A stretch of DNA of 12,408 nucleotides from Cyanobacteria bacterium UBA947 (GTDB lineage: Bacteria; Cyanobacteriota; Vampirovibrionia; Gastranaerophilales; Gastranaerophilaceae): the NCBI GenBank assembly GCA_002293275.1, contig DBCX01000026.1:1-12408 (forward strand), given 5' to 3'. The notes under the pieces were generated by a model that saw only the letters and a program-made list of their open reading frames with translations, did not search any database and was not told where the DNA came from. The number at the start of each line of letters is the position of its first letter. Position 1 is the stretch's first letter. The position numbers were made by a program, and so were the translations under genes. This document shows, one piece after another, positions 1 to 5,755 of this stretch.

Positions 1-81
1 GTGGTCGGGGTCGAACCGACACGGGGTTTAACCCCCACCGGATTTTGAGTCCGGCACGTCTACCAATTCCATCACACTGGC
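1..81 (-). tRNA. tRNA-Leu(CAA), 3' end cut by window edge
   Basis: Read on the minus strand, the sequence starts GCCAGTG, has the D-loop GGAATTGGTAGAC, an anticodon arm CCGGA-CTCAAAA-TCCGG giving anticodon CAA, a long variable arm (GTGGGGGTTAAACCCCGT) typical of class II tRNAs, and the T-arm GTCGG-TTCGACC-CCGAC. The window ends after the first three bases (CAC) of the 3' acceptor strand, so TGGC, the discriminator base and any CCA lie outside. The long variable arm and the anticodon together identify leucine (UUG codons). Confidence 0.95.
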
Positions 82-90
82 ATGGGTTTT

Positions 91-99
91 ATTGTAGCA
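91..99 (-). promoter_or_regulatory. Extended -10 promoter of tRNA-Leu
   Basis: On the minus strand TGC-TACAAT lies nine bases before the tRNA 5' end, so transcription would begin about three bases upstream of the mature end. No good -35 box is visible at 17 bp, which suits an extended -10 promoter. Confidence 0.55.
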
Positions 100-116
100 C
101 AAACATGATTACAAAA

Positions 117-281
117 TCATTTTTCTGTTTTAGCACAAATATTAACAATTTCATCGAGTTCTTTTGCCAGAATCCGCAGGCATTTTTTTACTCCCTTCGC
201 GGGGGCTCTGTCAAAGTCCGCCATGATTATTTCAACAAGATTTTTTGTCAGTTGCAAACGCATTCTTAATTTTGTGTTCAT
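117..281 (-). CDS. Small basic protein of 54 residues, unknown function
   Basis: ATG at 281 opens a 54-codon frame ending in TGA at 117, just before the tRNA-Leu promoter. The product begins MNTKLRMRLQLTKNLVEII and ends IVNICAKTEK. It is rich in Lys/Arg with regularly spaced Leu/Ile, predicting one or two amphipathic helices, with two Cys and no signal peptide. The sequence looks like a real folded peptide rather than translated noise, and it fills the gap between the tRNA and the divergent gene at 412. No Shine-Dalgarno is visible, but TACAAT (289-294, minus sense) sits seven bases before the ATG, which would suit a leaderless or nearly leaderless message. A second in-frame ATG at codon 7 could also be the start. 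I do not recognise the family; coding status is inferred. Confidence 0.5.
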   Translation of the reverse strand: MNTKLRMRLQLTKNLVEIIMADFDRAPAKGVKKCLRILAKELDEIVNICAKTEK

Positions 282-317
282 AATGGCTATTGTATCGGAT
301 TATGATAACTATTAACA

Positions 318-330
318 GGAATGTCATTCC
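318..330. promoter_or_regulatory. Perfect inverted repeat GGAATG-T-CATTCC, possible operator
   Basis: A 13-bp perfect palindrome with a one-base centre lies between the divergent starts of the 54-codon ORF (281) and the secreted protein gene (412). It is not followed by a T-tract on either strand, so it looks more like a binding site than a terminator. The regulator is unknown. Confidence 0.3.
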
Positions 331-399
331 AGCAAAGGGAAATGTTAAATTATAAAATAAAATATTCGCCCGGGCAATTTTATTTATCAATGATGACGT

Positions 400-405
400 T
401 AAAAT
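400..405 (+). promoter_or_regulatory. -10 box TAAAAT six bases before ATG of gene at 412
   Basis: TAAAAT is followed by exactly six bases (GTCTGT) and then the ATG at 412. This spacing puts transcription start on the A of ATG, as at glmU, manC, crcB and the metallopeptidase. Unlike those four it lacks the TGn extension, and no clear -35 is seen. There is no Shine-Dalgarno. Confidence 0.4.
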
Positions 406-411
406 GTCTGT

Positions 412-1182
412 ATGAAGCGATTTTTGTTGATGTTGACGGTTTTATTCTGCGCGCAGGGCTGCCACGCTGCGATTGAAGGCGGCGTGAGCAAAACAGGTGA
501 GGCCAACATTGTAATGGACGCCAACACAGGCGAGCCGGTCGGCGGGGCGCGGGTTTCACTGCCGAAAAAAGGGTTTTCCACAGTCACCGACGGCGCAGGC
601 GGGTTTGAACTCGGTGCAGGTATTGACGGCCAGACGATTTTGTCGGTTGATAAAGACGGCTACCGCCCGTACTCAATGACCATTGACCAAAACTCGGCCT
701 TAAAACCGGTCGTTGTCGGGATTGAAAAAAGCACCCCGATGGATATTGTCCTTGATACCGGACTTTTCCACCTGGGTGATGATGTTTTTAGCGACAACTC
801 GGCGCACTCGGGTCAGTTTAGAACAAAATCCATCGGACCCTTCTACACAAAAACATTTAATATCACACCGGATGCGGTATCCAGACAAAACCATCTGGTT
901 ATCGGCTCAATTATCGGTGTGGACACGTTGATGTCGCGCAGTATGGGTCAAAACAGGACAAAGTTTTCGCACTCCGGACCGGTGGAGGTGTTTTTTAACG
1001 GCAGCAAAATCTCTGAAATCCACCTGAACGGCGACGGCCAGCGCGTCAAGCTCCCCGCAAGCCTTATCCGCCCGGGAAATATAAACGAGGTCACCGTCAA
1101 AACCGGCAGAAACCTTATGCAAACCGCATACGTTGACTACGACGACATTGAGATAATGAACCTGTCCGTGCAATCAGACTAA
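412..1182 (+). CDS. Secreted protein with carboxypeptidase-regulatory-like domain
   Basis: The 256-residue product starts with a signal peptide: MKR, a hydrophobic core LLMLTVLFCAQG, then CHAA with a likely signal peptidase I cut near residue 20. AQGC is too far from a good lipobox to call a lipoprotein confidently. Residues about 30-95 read as a CarboxypepD_reg-type beta-sandwich: an ANIVMDANTGEPVGGARVSL strand pair, then TDGAGGFEL and a KDGYRPYSMTI ending. This family is known as a small Ig-like accessory domain on exported proteins. The C-terminal half (about 150-250) is beta-rich, with FFNGSKISEIHLNGDGQRVKL and NEVTVKTGRN resembling a carbohydrate-binding jelly roll, but this is a fold impression only. 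The likely location is periplasm or cell surface. It converges on the gene ending at 1249. Confidence 0.85.
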   Translation: MKRFLLMLTVLFCAQGCHAAIEGGVSKTGEANIVMDANTGEPVGGARVSLPKKGFSTVTDGAGGFELGAGIDGQTILSVDKDGYRPYSMTIDQNSALKPVVVGIEKSTPMDIVLDTGLFHLGDDVFSDNSAHSGQFRTKSIGPFYTKTFNITPDAVSRQNHLVIGSIIGVDTLMSRSMGQNRTKFSHSGPVEVFFNGSKISEIHLNGDGQRVKLPASLIRPGNINEVTVKTGRNLMQTAYVDYDDIEIMNLSVQSD

Positions 1183-1209
1183 ATAAAAACGAGCTTTTGA
1201 GGGCTCGTT
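1181..1209 (-). terminator. Rho-independent terminator of the 424-residue protein gene
   Basis: On the minus strand AACGAGC (1209-1203), an eight-base loop and GCTCGTT (1194-1188) form a seven-pair hairpin directly followed by TTTATTT. On the plus strand the hairpin is followed by A's, so it serves the minus-strand gene ending at 1249. Confidence 0.75.
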
Positions 1210-1248
1210 AAAAAATTGTGTAAGGAAAAAGGAAAAGGAAAAATTTTA

Positions 1249-2523
1249 CTATCCAAACGTTTTGAATGTGGACTCAACGTTTTTCTGAATAACTTTTGTG
1301 ACCGCATCCATCTCGGTTTGAATCGCGTTTTGCTCGGTATCAAGCTGTTTGAGACGAAGTTCAAGGTTTCTGTCTTGCGCTTGAATGATTGCGATTTTCG
1401 CGTTGACTTCTTGAATTTGTTGATCGTACTGGAACTTGTCGTATTCGTACTGGTTCATCGCGTCGTCATAGCGCTGCTGGTCAGCAATCGTGTTGGTTGC
1501 AAGTGCGTATGTAACAGCGTCAGGCTGGTCAGCATTCAGCGTAATGTTGATGATACGGCCTGTTGCGTCTTGTTCAAGCCGGGCTTGAACGCCTTTGATT
1601 TCTTCGTTCTTTTGCTGCGAACCGACTTTGTATGCAGGGATGTGTGATTGTGATTGGCCTGTTGTTGCGTCGTAGATTGTGTTTTCGCTTGTGATAACGT
1701 CCAGGTTGTAGAACTGAGGCTCGTAAGCGCCTGTTGTGGAGTTTTGGACGTATCTGACAGCCCAGCCTTTTTCTGACGGTCCGTAAGCCGTATCAAGCTG
1801 CGCCATTTGCTGCCTTTCAACTTCCAGCAACGCTGCCAACTTCTCGGTTATGGTGCCGTCTGCATCAGACAGTGATGAGTAATACGGATCAGCAAGAACC
1901 TCGGCCGGTGTCGGGCTTGAGCCCAACAGTCTTAATTCGCTTGCACCTATCATGAAAGCACCGTCGGTGGTTGCTGTTGCCGCTGTTATTACATCGTTTT
2001 CATTAGCACCTGCTTGTGCCGCTGCAGTTCTTGCGTTTGCCAAAGCCAAGGCTGCCGCAATTTTGGTTTGGTTGTTTGCAGTCGTATCTTCCATTACTGC
2101 TGCGATTTCAGCTTCAATAGCTGCCAAAGTTGCTGCAATATCACCTGCCACCGCAGCCGCAGCTGTTGTGAACGTACCTGTTTTTGAGGTATCTTTGGTT
2201 ATGATTGAAGGTGTTGCAGAAACAACCGCAAAGTCATCTTGCCACTGGCGAAGATAGCTGACGCTGTAAAGCCCGCCCGGCTGCGCGATAAGCGATGTGA
2301 TAGTGTTTTTCAACGCGCCGTCTTCAAACGTGTAAACAGTTTTTGTATAATCGTCAATTGCCGGCGGTACAGGTACCTTCATGCCGAGCATTTGGTTATA
2401 ATAGTTGGCCGTTTGGTTACCGAGCGCTGTACGCTGCTGGTTAATCTGCTGACCTTCATACTCTACGTTAGTCTTACGTGCTGTAAGCCCCAAAAATCTT
2501 GCTTGTGATGCTGCCATTCCCAT
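1249..2523 (-). CDS. MGMAASQAR-type helical protein, unknown function
   Basis: The 424-residue product begins MGMAASQARFLGLTARKTN, followed by a Gln/Asn-rich amphipathic stretch (VEYEGQQINQQRTALGNQTA). I recall this N-terminus from hypothetical proteins of uncultured gut bacteria, where it recurs on otherwise divergent proteins; no function is known to me. Residues about 115-195 are a low-complexity Ala-rich helical insert. Residues about 350-415 are a strong predicted coiled coil (QYDQQIQEVNAKIAIIQAQ and onward). There is no signal peptide or transmembrane segment. The N-terminal layout recalls flagellar hook/rod and type III-exported proteins, so non-classical export is possible, but that is inference. 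AAGGA sits eight bases before the ATG at 2523, which fixes the start. A terminator follows at 1181-1209. Confidence 0.85.
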   Translation of the reverse strand: MGMAASQARFLGLTARKTNVEYEGQQINQQRTALGNQTANYYNQMLGMKVPVPPAIDDYTKTVYTFEDGALKNTITSLIAQPGGLYSVSYLRQWQDDFAVVSATPSIITKDTSKTGTFTTAAAAVAGDIAATLAAIEAEIAAVMEDTTANNQTKIAAALALANARTAAAQAGANENDVITAATATTDGAFMIGASELRLLGSSPTPAEVLADPYYSSLSDADGTITEKLAALLEVERQQMAQLDTAYGPSEKGWAVRYVQNSTTGAYEPQFYNLDVITSENTIYDATTGQSQSHIPAYKVGSQQKNEEIKGVQARLEQDATGRIINITLNADQPDAVTYALATNTIADQQRYDDAMNQYEYDKFQYDQQIQEVNAKIAIIQAQDRNLELRLKQLDTEQNAIQTEMDAVTKVIQKNVESTFKTFG

Positions 2524-2524
2524 A

Positions 2525-2554
2525 ATTTTGTTCCTTTACCTTGTATTTTGTTCC
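2525..2554 (-). repeat. Duplicated GGAACAAAAT around the ribosome binding site
   Basis: On the minus strand the 10-mer GGAACAAAAT occurs at 2554-2545 and again at 2534-2525, a 20-base period. The second copy contains the GGA of the Shine-Dalgarno for the start at 2523; the first copy is a decoy-like duplicate with AAGGGA. Confidence 0.5.
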
Positions 2555-2589
2555 CTTGTGCATGTGTTTACGGCACTTTCTGGTATAAA

Positions 2590-2629
2590 CTTTAAGCATG
2601 GGCTGCAGTTTATTTACAATTTGTTACAA
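2590..2629 (-). promoter_or_regulatory. Shared TTGTAA/TGTAA element upstream of the 424-residue protein gene (site C)
   Basis: Minus-strand TTGTAACAAATTGTAAAT is a TTGTAA direct repeat at 10-bp period, followed by AAA and, further on, CATGCTTAAAG. The same arrangement occurs at 7561-7598 (minus) upstream of the 131-residue protein and at 12354-12391 (plus). Comparing site C with the site at 7561-7598 gives 18 of 21 identical positions over the first 21 bases. It probably marks a common promoter or operator; the protein that reads it is unknown. Confidence 0.5.
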
Positions 2630-2662
2630 TTAACTTTTACGCGGATAAATAGTGTTGCCCTG

Positions 2663-2911
2663 TTACGCGGCATTAGCAATAGGTTCGCCAAATTTATTAA
2701 TCAAAATATCAACGACTTTTGGCATCTGGCAGACAAACGATGTGTATGCTCCGAGTGAGCACTGAGAACAATCCGAGCCGACCGAGTAGCATTCAACAGC
2801 TTGGAGCGTCCAGCTTGACGTAATTGAGTTTGAAATTGTGCTGTCCTGCTCGTGTCGCTTTTGCGACCCGACAGCACCTGCTACCGCGTTTGAGATAGTT
2901 TCTTTTTCCAT
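2663..2911 (-). CDS. 82-residue Cys-rich protein, possible metal-binding knuckle
   Basis: ATG at 2911 is preceded by a strong Shine-Dalgarno (GGGAGGGGAAT then ATG). The N-terminal 30 residues are polar and Ser/Thr-rich. The C-terminal 50 carry WTLQAVECYSVGSDCSQC and end SFVCQMPKVVDILINKFGEP. Four cysteines at 41, 48, 51 and 61 (C-X6-C-X2-C-X9-C) are placed like a zinc or iron-sulfur site. I have a faint memory of a similar Trp-Ala-Glu-Cys tail in small regulators of the same lineages, but cannot name the family. It lies 49 bases after engB with no terminator between, so it is probably transcribed from the same operon. No signal peptide; likely cytoplasmic. Confidence 0.75.
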   Translation of the reverse strand: MEKETISNAVAGAVGSQKRHEQDSTISNSITSSWTLQAVECYSVGSDCSQCSLGAYTSFVCQMPKVVDILINKFGEPIANAA

Positions 2912-2960
2912 ATTCCCCTCCCTTTTTGTTTATTCTACGCCGGCATGGGCGCGCAGGGCA

Positions 2961-3524
2961 TCATTCAAACGGATGATTTAACATGTAGGAAAGCACGCTT
3001 TCATTATACCTGTGCTCAATAGCGCTGAACGGGAAAACCGCACCGCCGAGCTCTTTTTCAATCTTTTTGGCAGCGCCGGCGCCTGCGTAATCTATTTTTG
3101 TTACAACCGTAATCACAGGCAAGTCCTGCATAACAATCCACTCGCGCATCTGATAATCGTTTTTTTGTACCGGGTGGCGCGCGTCAATAAACTGGATAAG
3201 CGATACGATCTGCTCACGCTGCGTTAAATATTCTTCAAGATTTTTTTGCCACCGGTTTTGCTCCTCCTTGGAAACTTTTGCATAACCGTACCCGGGCAAA
3301 TCCGCGATAACAAACTTATCCGAGAAGTTGAAAAAGTTGATAAGCCGCGTTTTACCGGGTGTGTTGGAGGTTTTGGCAAGCTTTTTTTGGTTGGCCAGCG
3401 CGTTGATAAACGAGGATTTGCCCACATTTGAGCGCCCGACCAGCGCAAACTCCGGCAGCCCGTAATCAGGTGCCTGCGAGAGTTTTTCCGCGCTTACTAA
3501 AAATTTTGCCTGCAAATACTTCAT
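2961..3524 (-). CDS. engB: Ribosome-biogenesis GTPase EngB (YsxC/YihA)
   Basis: This is a 187-residue, full-length member of the TRAFAC EngB family. The GTPase motifs are in order: G1 GRSNVGKS at 30-37, G2 in SNTPGKT near 53-59, G3 DLPG at 75-78 within FVIADLPGYGYAKV, G4 TKID near 142, and SAIE as G5. EngB homologues bind GTP and help late assembly of the 50S ribosomal subunit; they act in the cytoplasm and are usually essential. The start at 3524 overlaps the TGA of the upstream 73-residue gene (ATGA), indicating translational coupling. AAAAAGGG about eight bases upstream can act as ribosome binding site. Confidence 0.97.
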   Translation of the reverse strand: MKYLQAKFLVSAEKLSQAPDYGLPEFALVGRSNVGKSSFINALANQKKLAKTSNTPGKTRLINFFNFSDKFVIADLPGYGYAKVSKEEQNRWQKNLEEYLTQREQIVSLIQFIDARHPVQKNDYQMREWIVMQDLPVITVVTKIDYAGAGAAKKIEKELGGAVFPFSAIEHRYNESVLSYMLNHPFE

Positions 3525-3742
3525 TCTATGCCCTTTTTGTTAATTACGTCTTGCAGCATCTTGTAAAGCCGCTCGTTGTTTACGACGGTGATTTGGGTCT
3601 TGCCCTCATTTGTCTCAACATTGACGGATTTTTCCTGATACGCGGTTGTATTAATATTAACAAGCGAAAAAAGGCCTTTGGTCAGTACACTCAAAGGCTC
3701 TTTCCAAAACATTTCAAATGTGTCGCGGACATCAAACTTCAT
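3521..3742 (-). CDS. 73-residue unknown protein coupled to engB
   Basis: A small protein starting MKFDVRDTFEMFWKEPLSV and ending KMLQDVINKKGIE. The first 30 residues are aromatic and hydrophobic (FEMFWKEPLSVLTKGLFSLVN) and could be a membrane-proximal amphipathic helix; the rest is polar with two predicted beta strands (KSVNVETNEGKTQITVV). No known motif recognised. Its ATG overlaps the TGA of the TPR gene by ATGA, and its own TGA overlaps the engB ATG the same way. The tight coupling on both sides, rather than homology, supports it as a real gene. Confidence 0.8.
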   Translation of the reverse strand: MKFDVRDTFEMFWKEPLSVLTKGLFSLVNINTTAYQEKSVNVETNEGKTQITVVNNERLYKMLQDVINKKGIE

Positions 3743-5637
3743 TTACTTAATTTATCTATTTTCTTCTGTATCGCGTTTTTGTCAGTCGCGTTCGGGCACA
3801 GTGCCAGATACTGGGTGTAGAACAATGCTGCGTTGCAGCGGTCCTTGATTTTCTCGTATGACTGAGCTTTGAGTTTTGCGATAGCCGGTGTGTTCTGGTA
3901 AAGGTCGGCAGCACGGCTTGCGTTATCAATTGCCGCATAGTAATTCTTTGACTCATAAGCGCTTTGTGCCATTAAGAAATATCTGGTCGCCTTGGATTCG
4001 CAAAGGTTGATGTATGCGATGCCGTTTTGGGCGATTTGGTTGTTCGTGTCGCGCATCAGCGCCTTGTTAAGCGCGTTTCGTGCCGCCGGGTATTGCTTTT
4101 CGTGGACAAGAATTTCCGCTAGATACAAATCGTCATCCAGACTGTTTGAAAAATTTATCGCATTCTCAAACGCGTAGGCAGCGTCAGCGTCACGGCCGAG
4201 CGCAAGATACGCCTCGCCCTTTGTAATGGCATCTATCAGGTTGTCACCTGCTGTTTGGATTATGTAGTTGAGGCTCTCTTTTGACGGTGCGCTCTGGCGG
4301 GTAAGGCTTGCCAGTTTAATCTTTGCAAGGTGCAGTTTAAGGTTATCAGGTGATTTTTCTATCGCCTTGTTGACATAATCGTACGCGAGGTAGAGCTCTT
4401 TTTGGTCAGAGAGAGCTTTTGAGCGCGACATTTCGTAGTATGTGTCGGCAAGCCCTGATATCGCCTGATTGCTATACTCTTTGTCGTCAATCAACTGCGC
4501 ATAATATTTTATGGCTTGATCGTATTTTTTTGTGCGGTAGGACATGTCAGCGACTTTTAGCTTGCCCTCTTGGTATTGCGGGCGCACGGCAAGCGCGGTT
4601 TTAAGCTGCTCTATCGCAAATTCTTCGTCCTCACGGTTCTCATAGACGCCGGCAAGGTTCATGTAAGGTTGTGAGTTTTCGGGTTTAACCTGAACGGCTT
4701 TTTTGAACGAGTTTATTGCGGCGGCCTCGTTGCCTTGTTTAAGGTAGAGTTCGCCTTGCAAGTTTAACGAGCCCGATGAGTTTGGCACAATGTAGAGCGA
4801 GTGGTTAAGCCAGGTCAGCGCCTCAGAGTAGTTGCCGCGGCGGGTTTCAACCTGTGCCATGTGATACATTGCGGATGGGTTGCGTGAGTTGTATTTCATT
4901 GAGGTCTTGAAGTTCTCCTCTGCTGCGGCGAGGTTGTTGTCGGCAAGGTTTATTGCGCCGATGTTATCAAGAACGGTCGCGTAATCAGGTTTGATTTTCA
5001 GCGCGGCTTGGAAAAGTTCCTCGGCGTCTTCCACGTTGCCAAGGCGCAGGGATGCGACACCCATTGCGTTGTAGGCTGCGTAGTAGTTGTTATCAAGCTC
5101 AATTGCGTTGACAAACTCTTTTATCGCCGAGTTAATCAGGTTTTGCGAATCCTTTATATATTTTGCATCGGATGACGTCAGGCGATTAAGGTGGATAACG
5201 CCTTGCGCGTAGTGCAGGTTGGCGTTGTCGGGATATTTTTTCATCAGGGAGTCAATTTGAGCCTGCGCGGCGGTGAGCTTGTATTGTTTTGCGAGCGAAA
5301 CGGCCTTGAGCGAGAGGGCTTCCGGATCATTCGGGTTTTTTGAGAGAATTTCTTTCAGCTGCTTGTCGGCTTCCGGAAAGTTGTTGTATTCAAGCAGTGT
5401 GGCAAGCTGCGGGTATTTGACCTCGGGGGTCAGGTTGGTTTGTGCGATGTTGATTGTGTTGGATTTTTCCACCTGCGCTTGCAGGTCAGATGTGTCGGCC
5501 GCCTGTGCGGTCGCAAAAACCGGTAATACGCACGCCAGAATCAAAGCTCTTTTCACAAGCTTCGCTTCGCTCGCTTGTGATGCTCTCGCTCGCAAATTTG
5601 TATGCAAGCCTCCAAATTTGTCTCGCTCATTTATCAT
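3739..5637 (-). CDS. Exported tetratricopeptide-repeat protein
   Basis: The 632-residue frame is built of consecutive TPR helix pairs from about residue 75 to the end, with typical positions such as YNNFPEADKQLKEILSKNP, YNAMGVASLRLGNVEDAEEL and YMNLAGVYENREDEEFAIEQ. TPR arrays are protein-protein scaffolds. A clear signal peptide (KRALILACVLPVFATAQAA, cut near residue 47) sends it to the periplasm or outer surface. The first 28 residues (MINERDKFGGLHTNLRARAS onward) are Arg-rich and unlike a signal peptide; they are encoded by a palindromic stretch that looks inserted. AGGAG lies seven bases before the ATG at 5637, favouring that start, but GTG at 5556 would give a textbook signal peptide directly (605 residues). 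It heads the coupled TPR-73aa-engB operon. Confidence 0.9.
   Translation of the reverse strand: MINERDKFGGLHTNLRARASQASEAKLVKRALILACVLPVFATAQAADTSDLQAQVEKSNTINIAQTNLTPEVKYPQLATLLEYNNFPEADKQLKEILSKNPNDPEALSLKAVSLAKQYKLTAAQAQIDSLMKKYPDNANLHYAQGVIHLNRLTSSDAKYIKDSQNLINSAIKEFVNAIELDNNYYAAYNAMGVASLRLGNVEDAEELFQAALKIKPDYATVLDNIGAINLADNNLAAAEENFKTSMKYNSRNPSAMYHMAQVETRRGNYSEALTWLNHSLYIVPNSSGSLNLQGELYLKQGNEAAAINSFKKAVQVKPENSQPYMNLAGVYENREDEEFAIEQLKTALAVRPQYQEGKLKVADMSYRTKKYDQAIKYYAQLIDDKEYSNQAISGLADTYYEMSRSKALSDQKELYLAYDYVNKAIEKSPDNLKLHLAKIKLASLTRQSAPSKESLNYIIQTAGDNLIDAITKGEAYLALGRDADAAYAFENAINFSNSLDDDLYLAEILVHEKQYPAARNALNKALMRDTNNQIAQNGIAYINLCESKATRYFLMAQSAYESKNYYAAIDNASRAADLYQNTPAIAKLKAQSYEKIKDRCNAALFYTQYLALCPNATDKNAIQKKIDKLSK
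5553..5637 (-). repeat. Palindromic element inside the TPR gene's 5' coding region
   Basis: TCACAAGC (5553-5560) and GCTTGTGA (5573-5580) are perfect inverted arms around a 12-base loop. Upstream in the gene are two copies of the self-palindrome CAAATTTG and two copies of GAGCGAGA (minus sense). Together they make an 80-odd-base structured block from the ATG to codon 28, compositionally unlike the rest of the gene. This resembles a small coding palindromic insertion, though I cannot see a second copy in this window. Confidence 0.45.
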
Positions 5638-5642
5638 AAATT

Positions 5643-5696
5643 CTCCTGATTAAATTTATACGGTAATATTGTATAATATTTTTCGCGAAAAGACAA
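5643..5696 (-). promoter_or_regulatory. Promoter, palindromic operator and RBS of the TPR operon
   Basis: On the minus strand TTGTCT (5696-5691) and TACAAT (5673-5668) are separated by exactly 17 bp, giving a start near 5661 and a leader of about 24 bases containing AGGAG (5647-5643). A perfect 12-bp palindrome TTTTCGCGAAAA (5680-5691) fills the spacer next to the -35, where a bound repressor would block polymerase. The regulator is unknown. Confidence 0.6.
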
Positions 5697-5755
5697 CAAT
5701 GTAAAGAAATGGCAAATTAATTCCCCCGCGCAGAATATATTTTGTACGACACCAT

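Noticed and set aside
45..269. Plus-strand 74-codon frame starting in the tRNA
   Set aside because: Begins inside tRNA-Leu and lies antisense to the more plausible 54-codon ORF.
907..1173. Minus-strand 88-codon frame inside the secreted protein gene
   Set aside because: No motifs, no start signal, fully inside a gene with a signal peptide and recognised domain.
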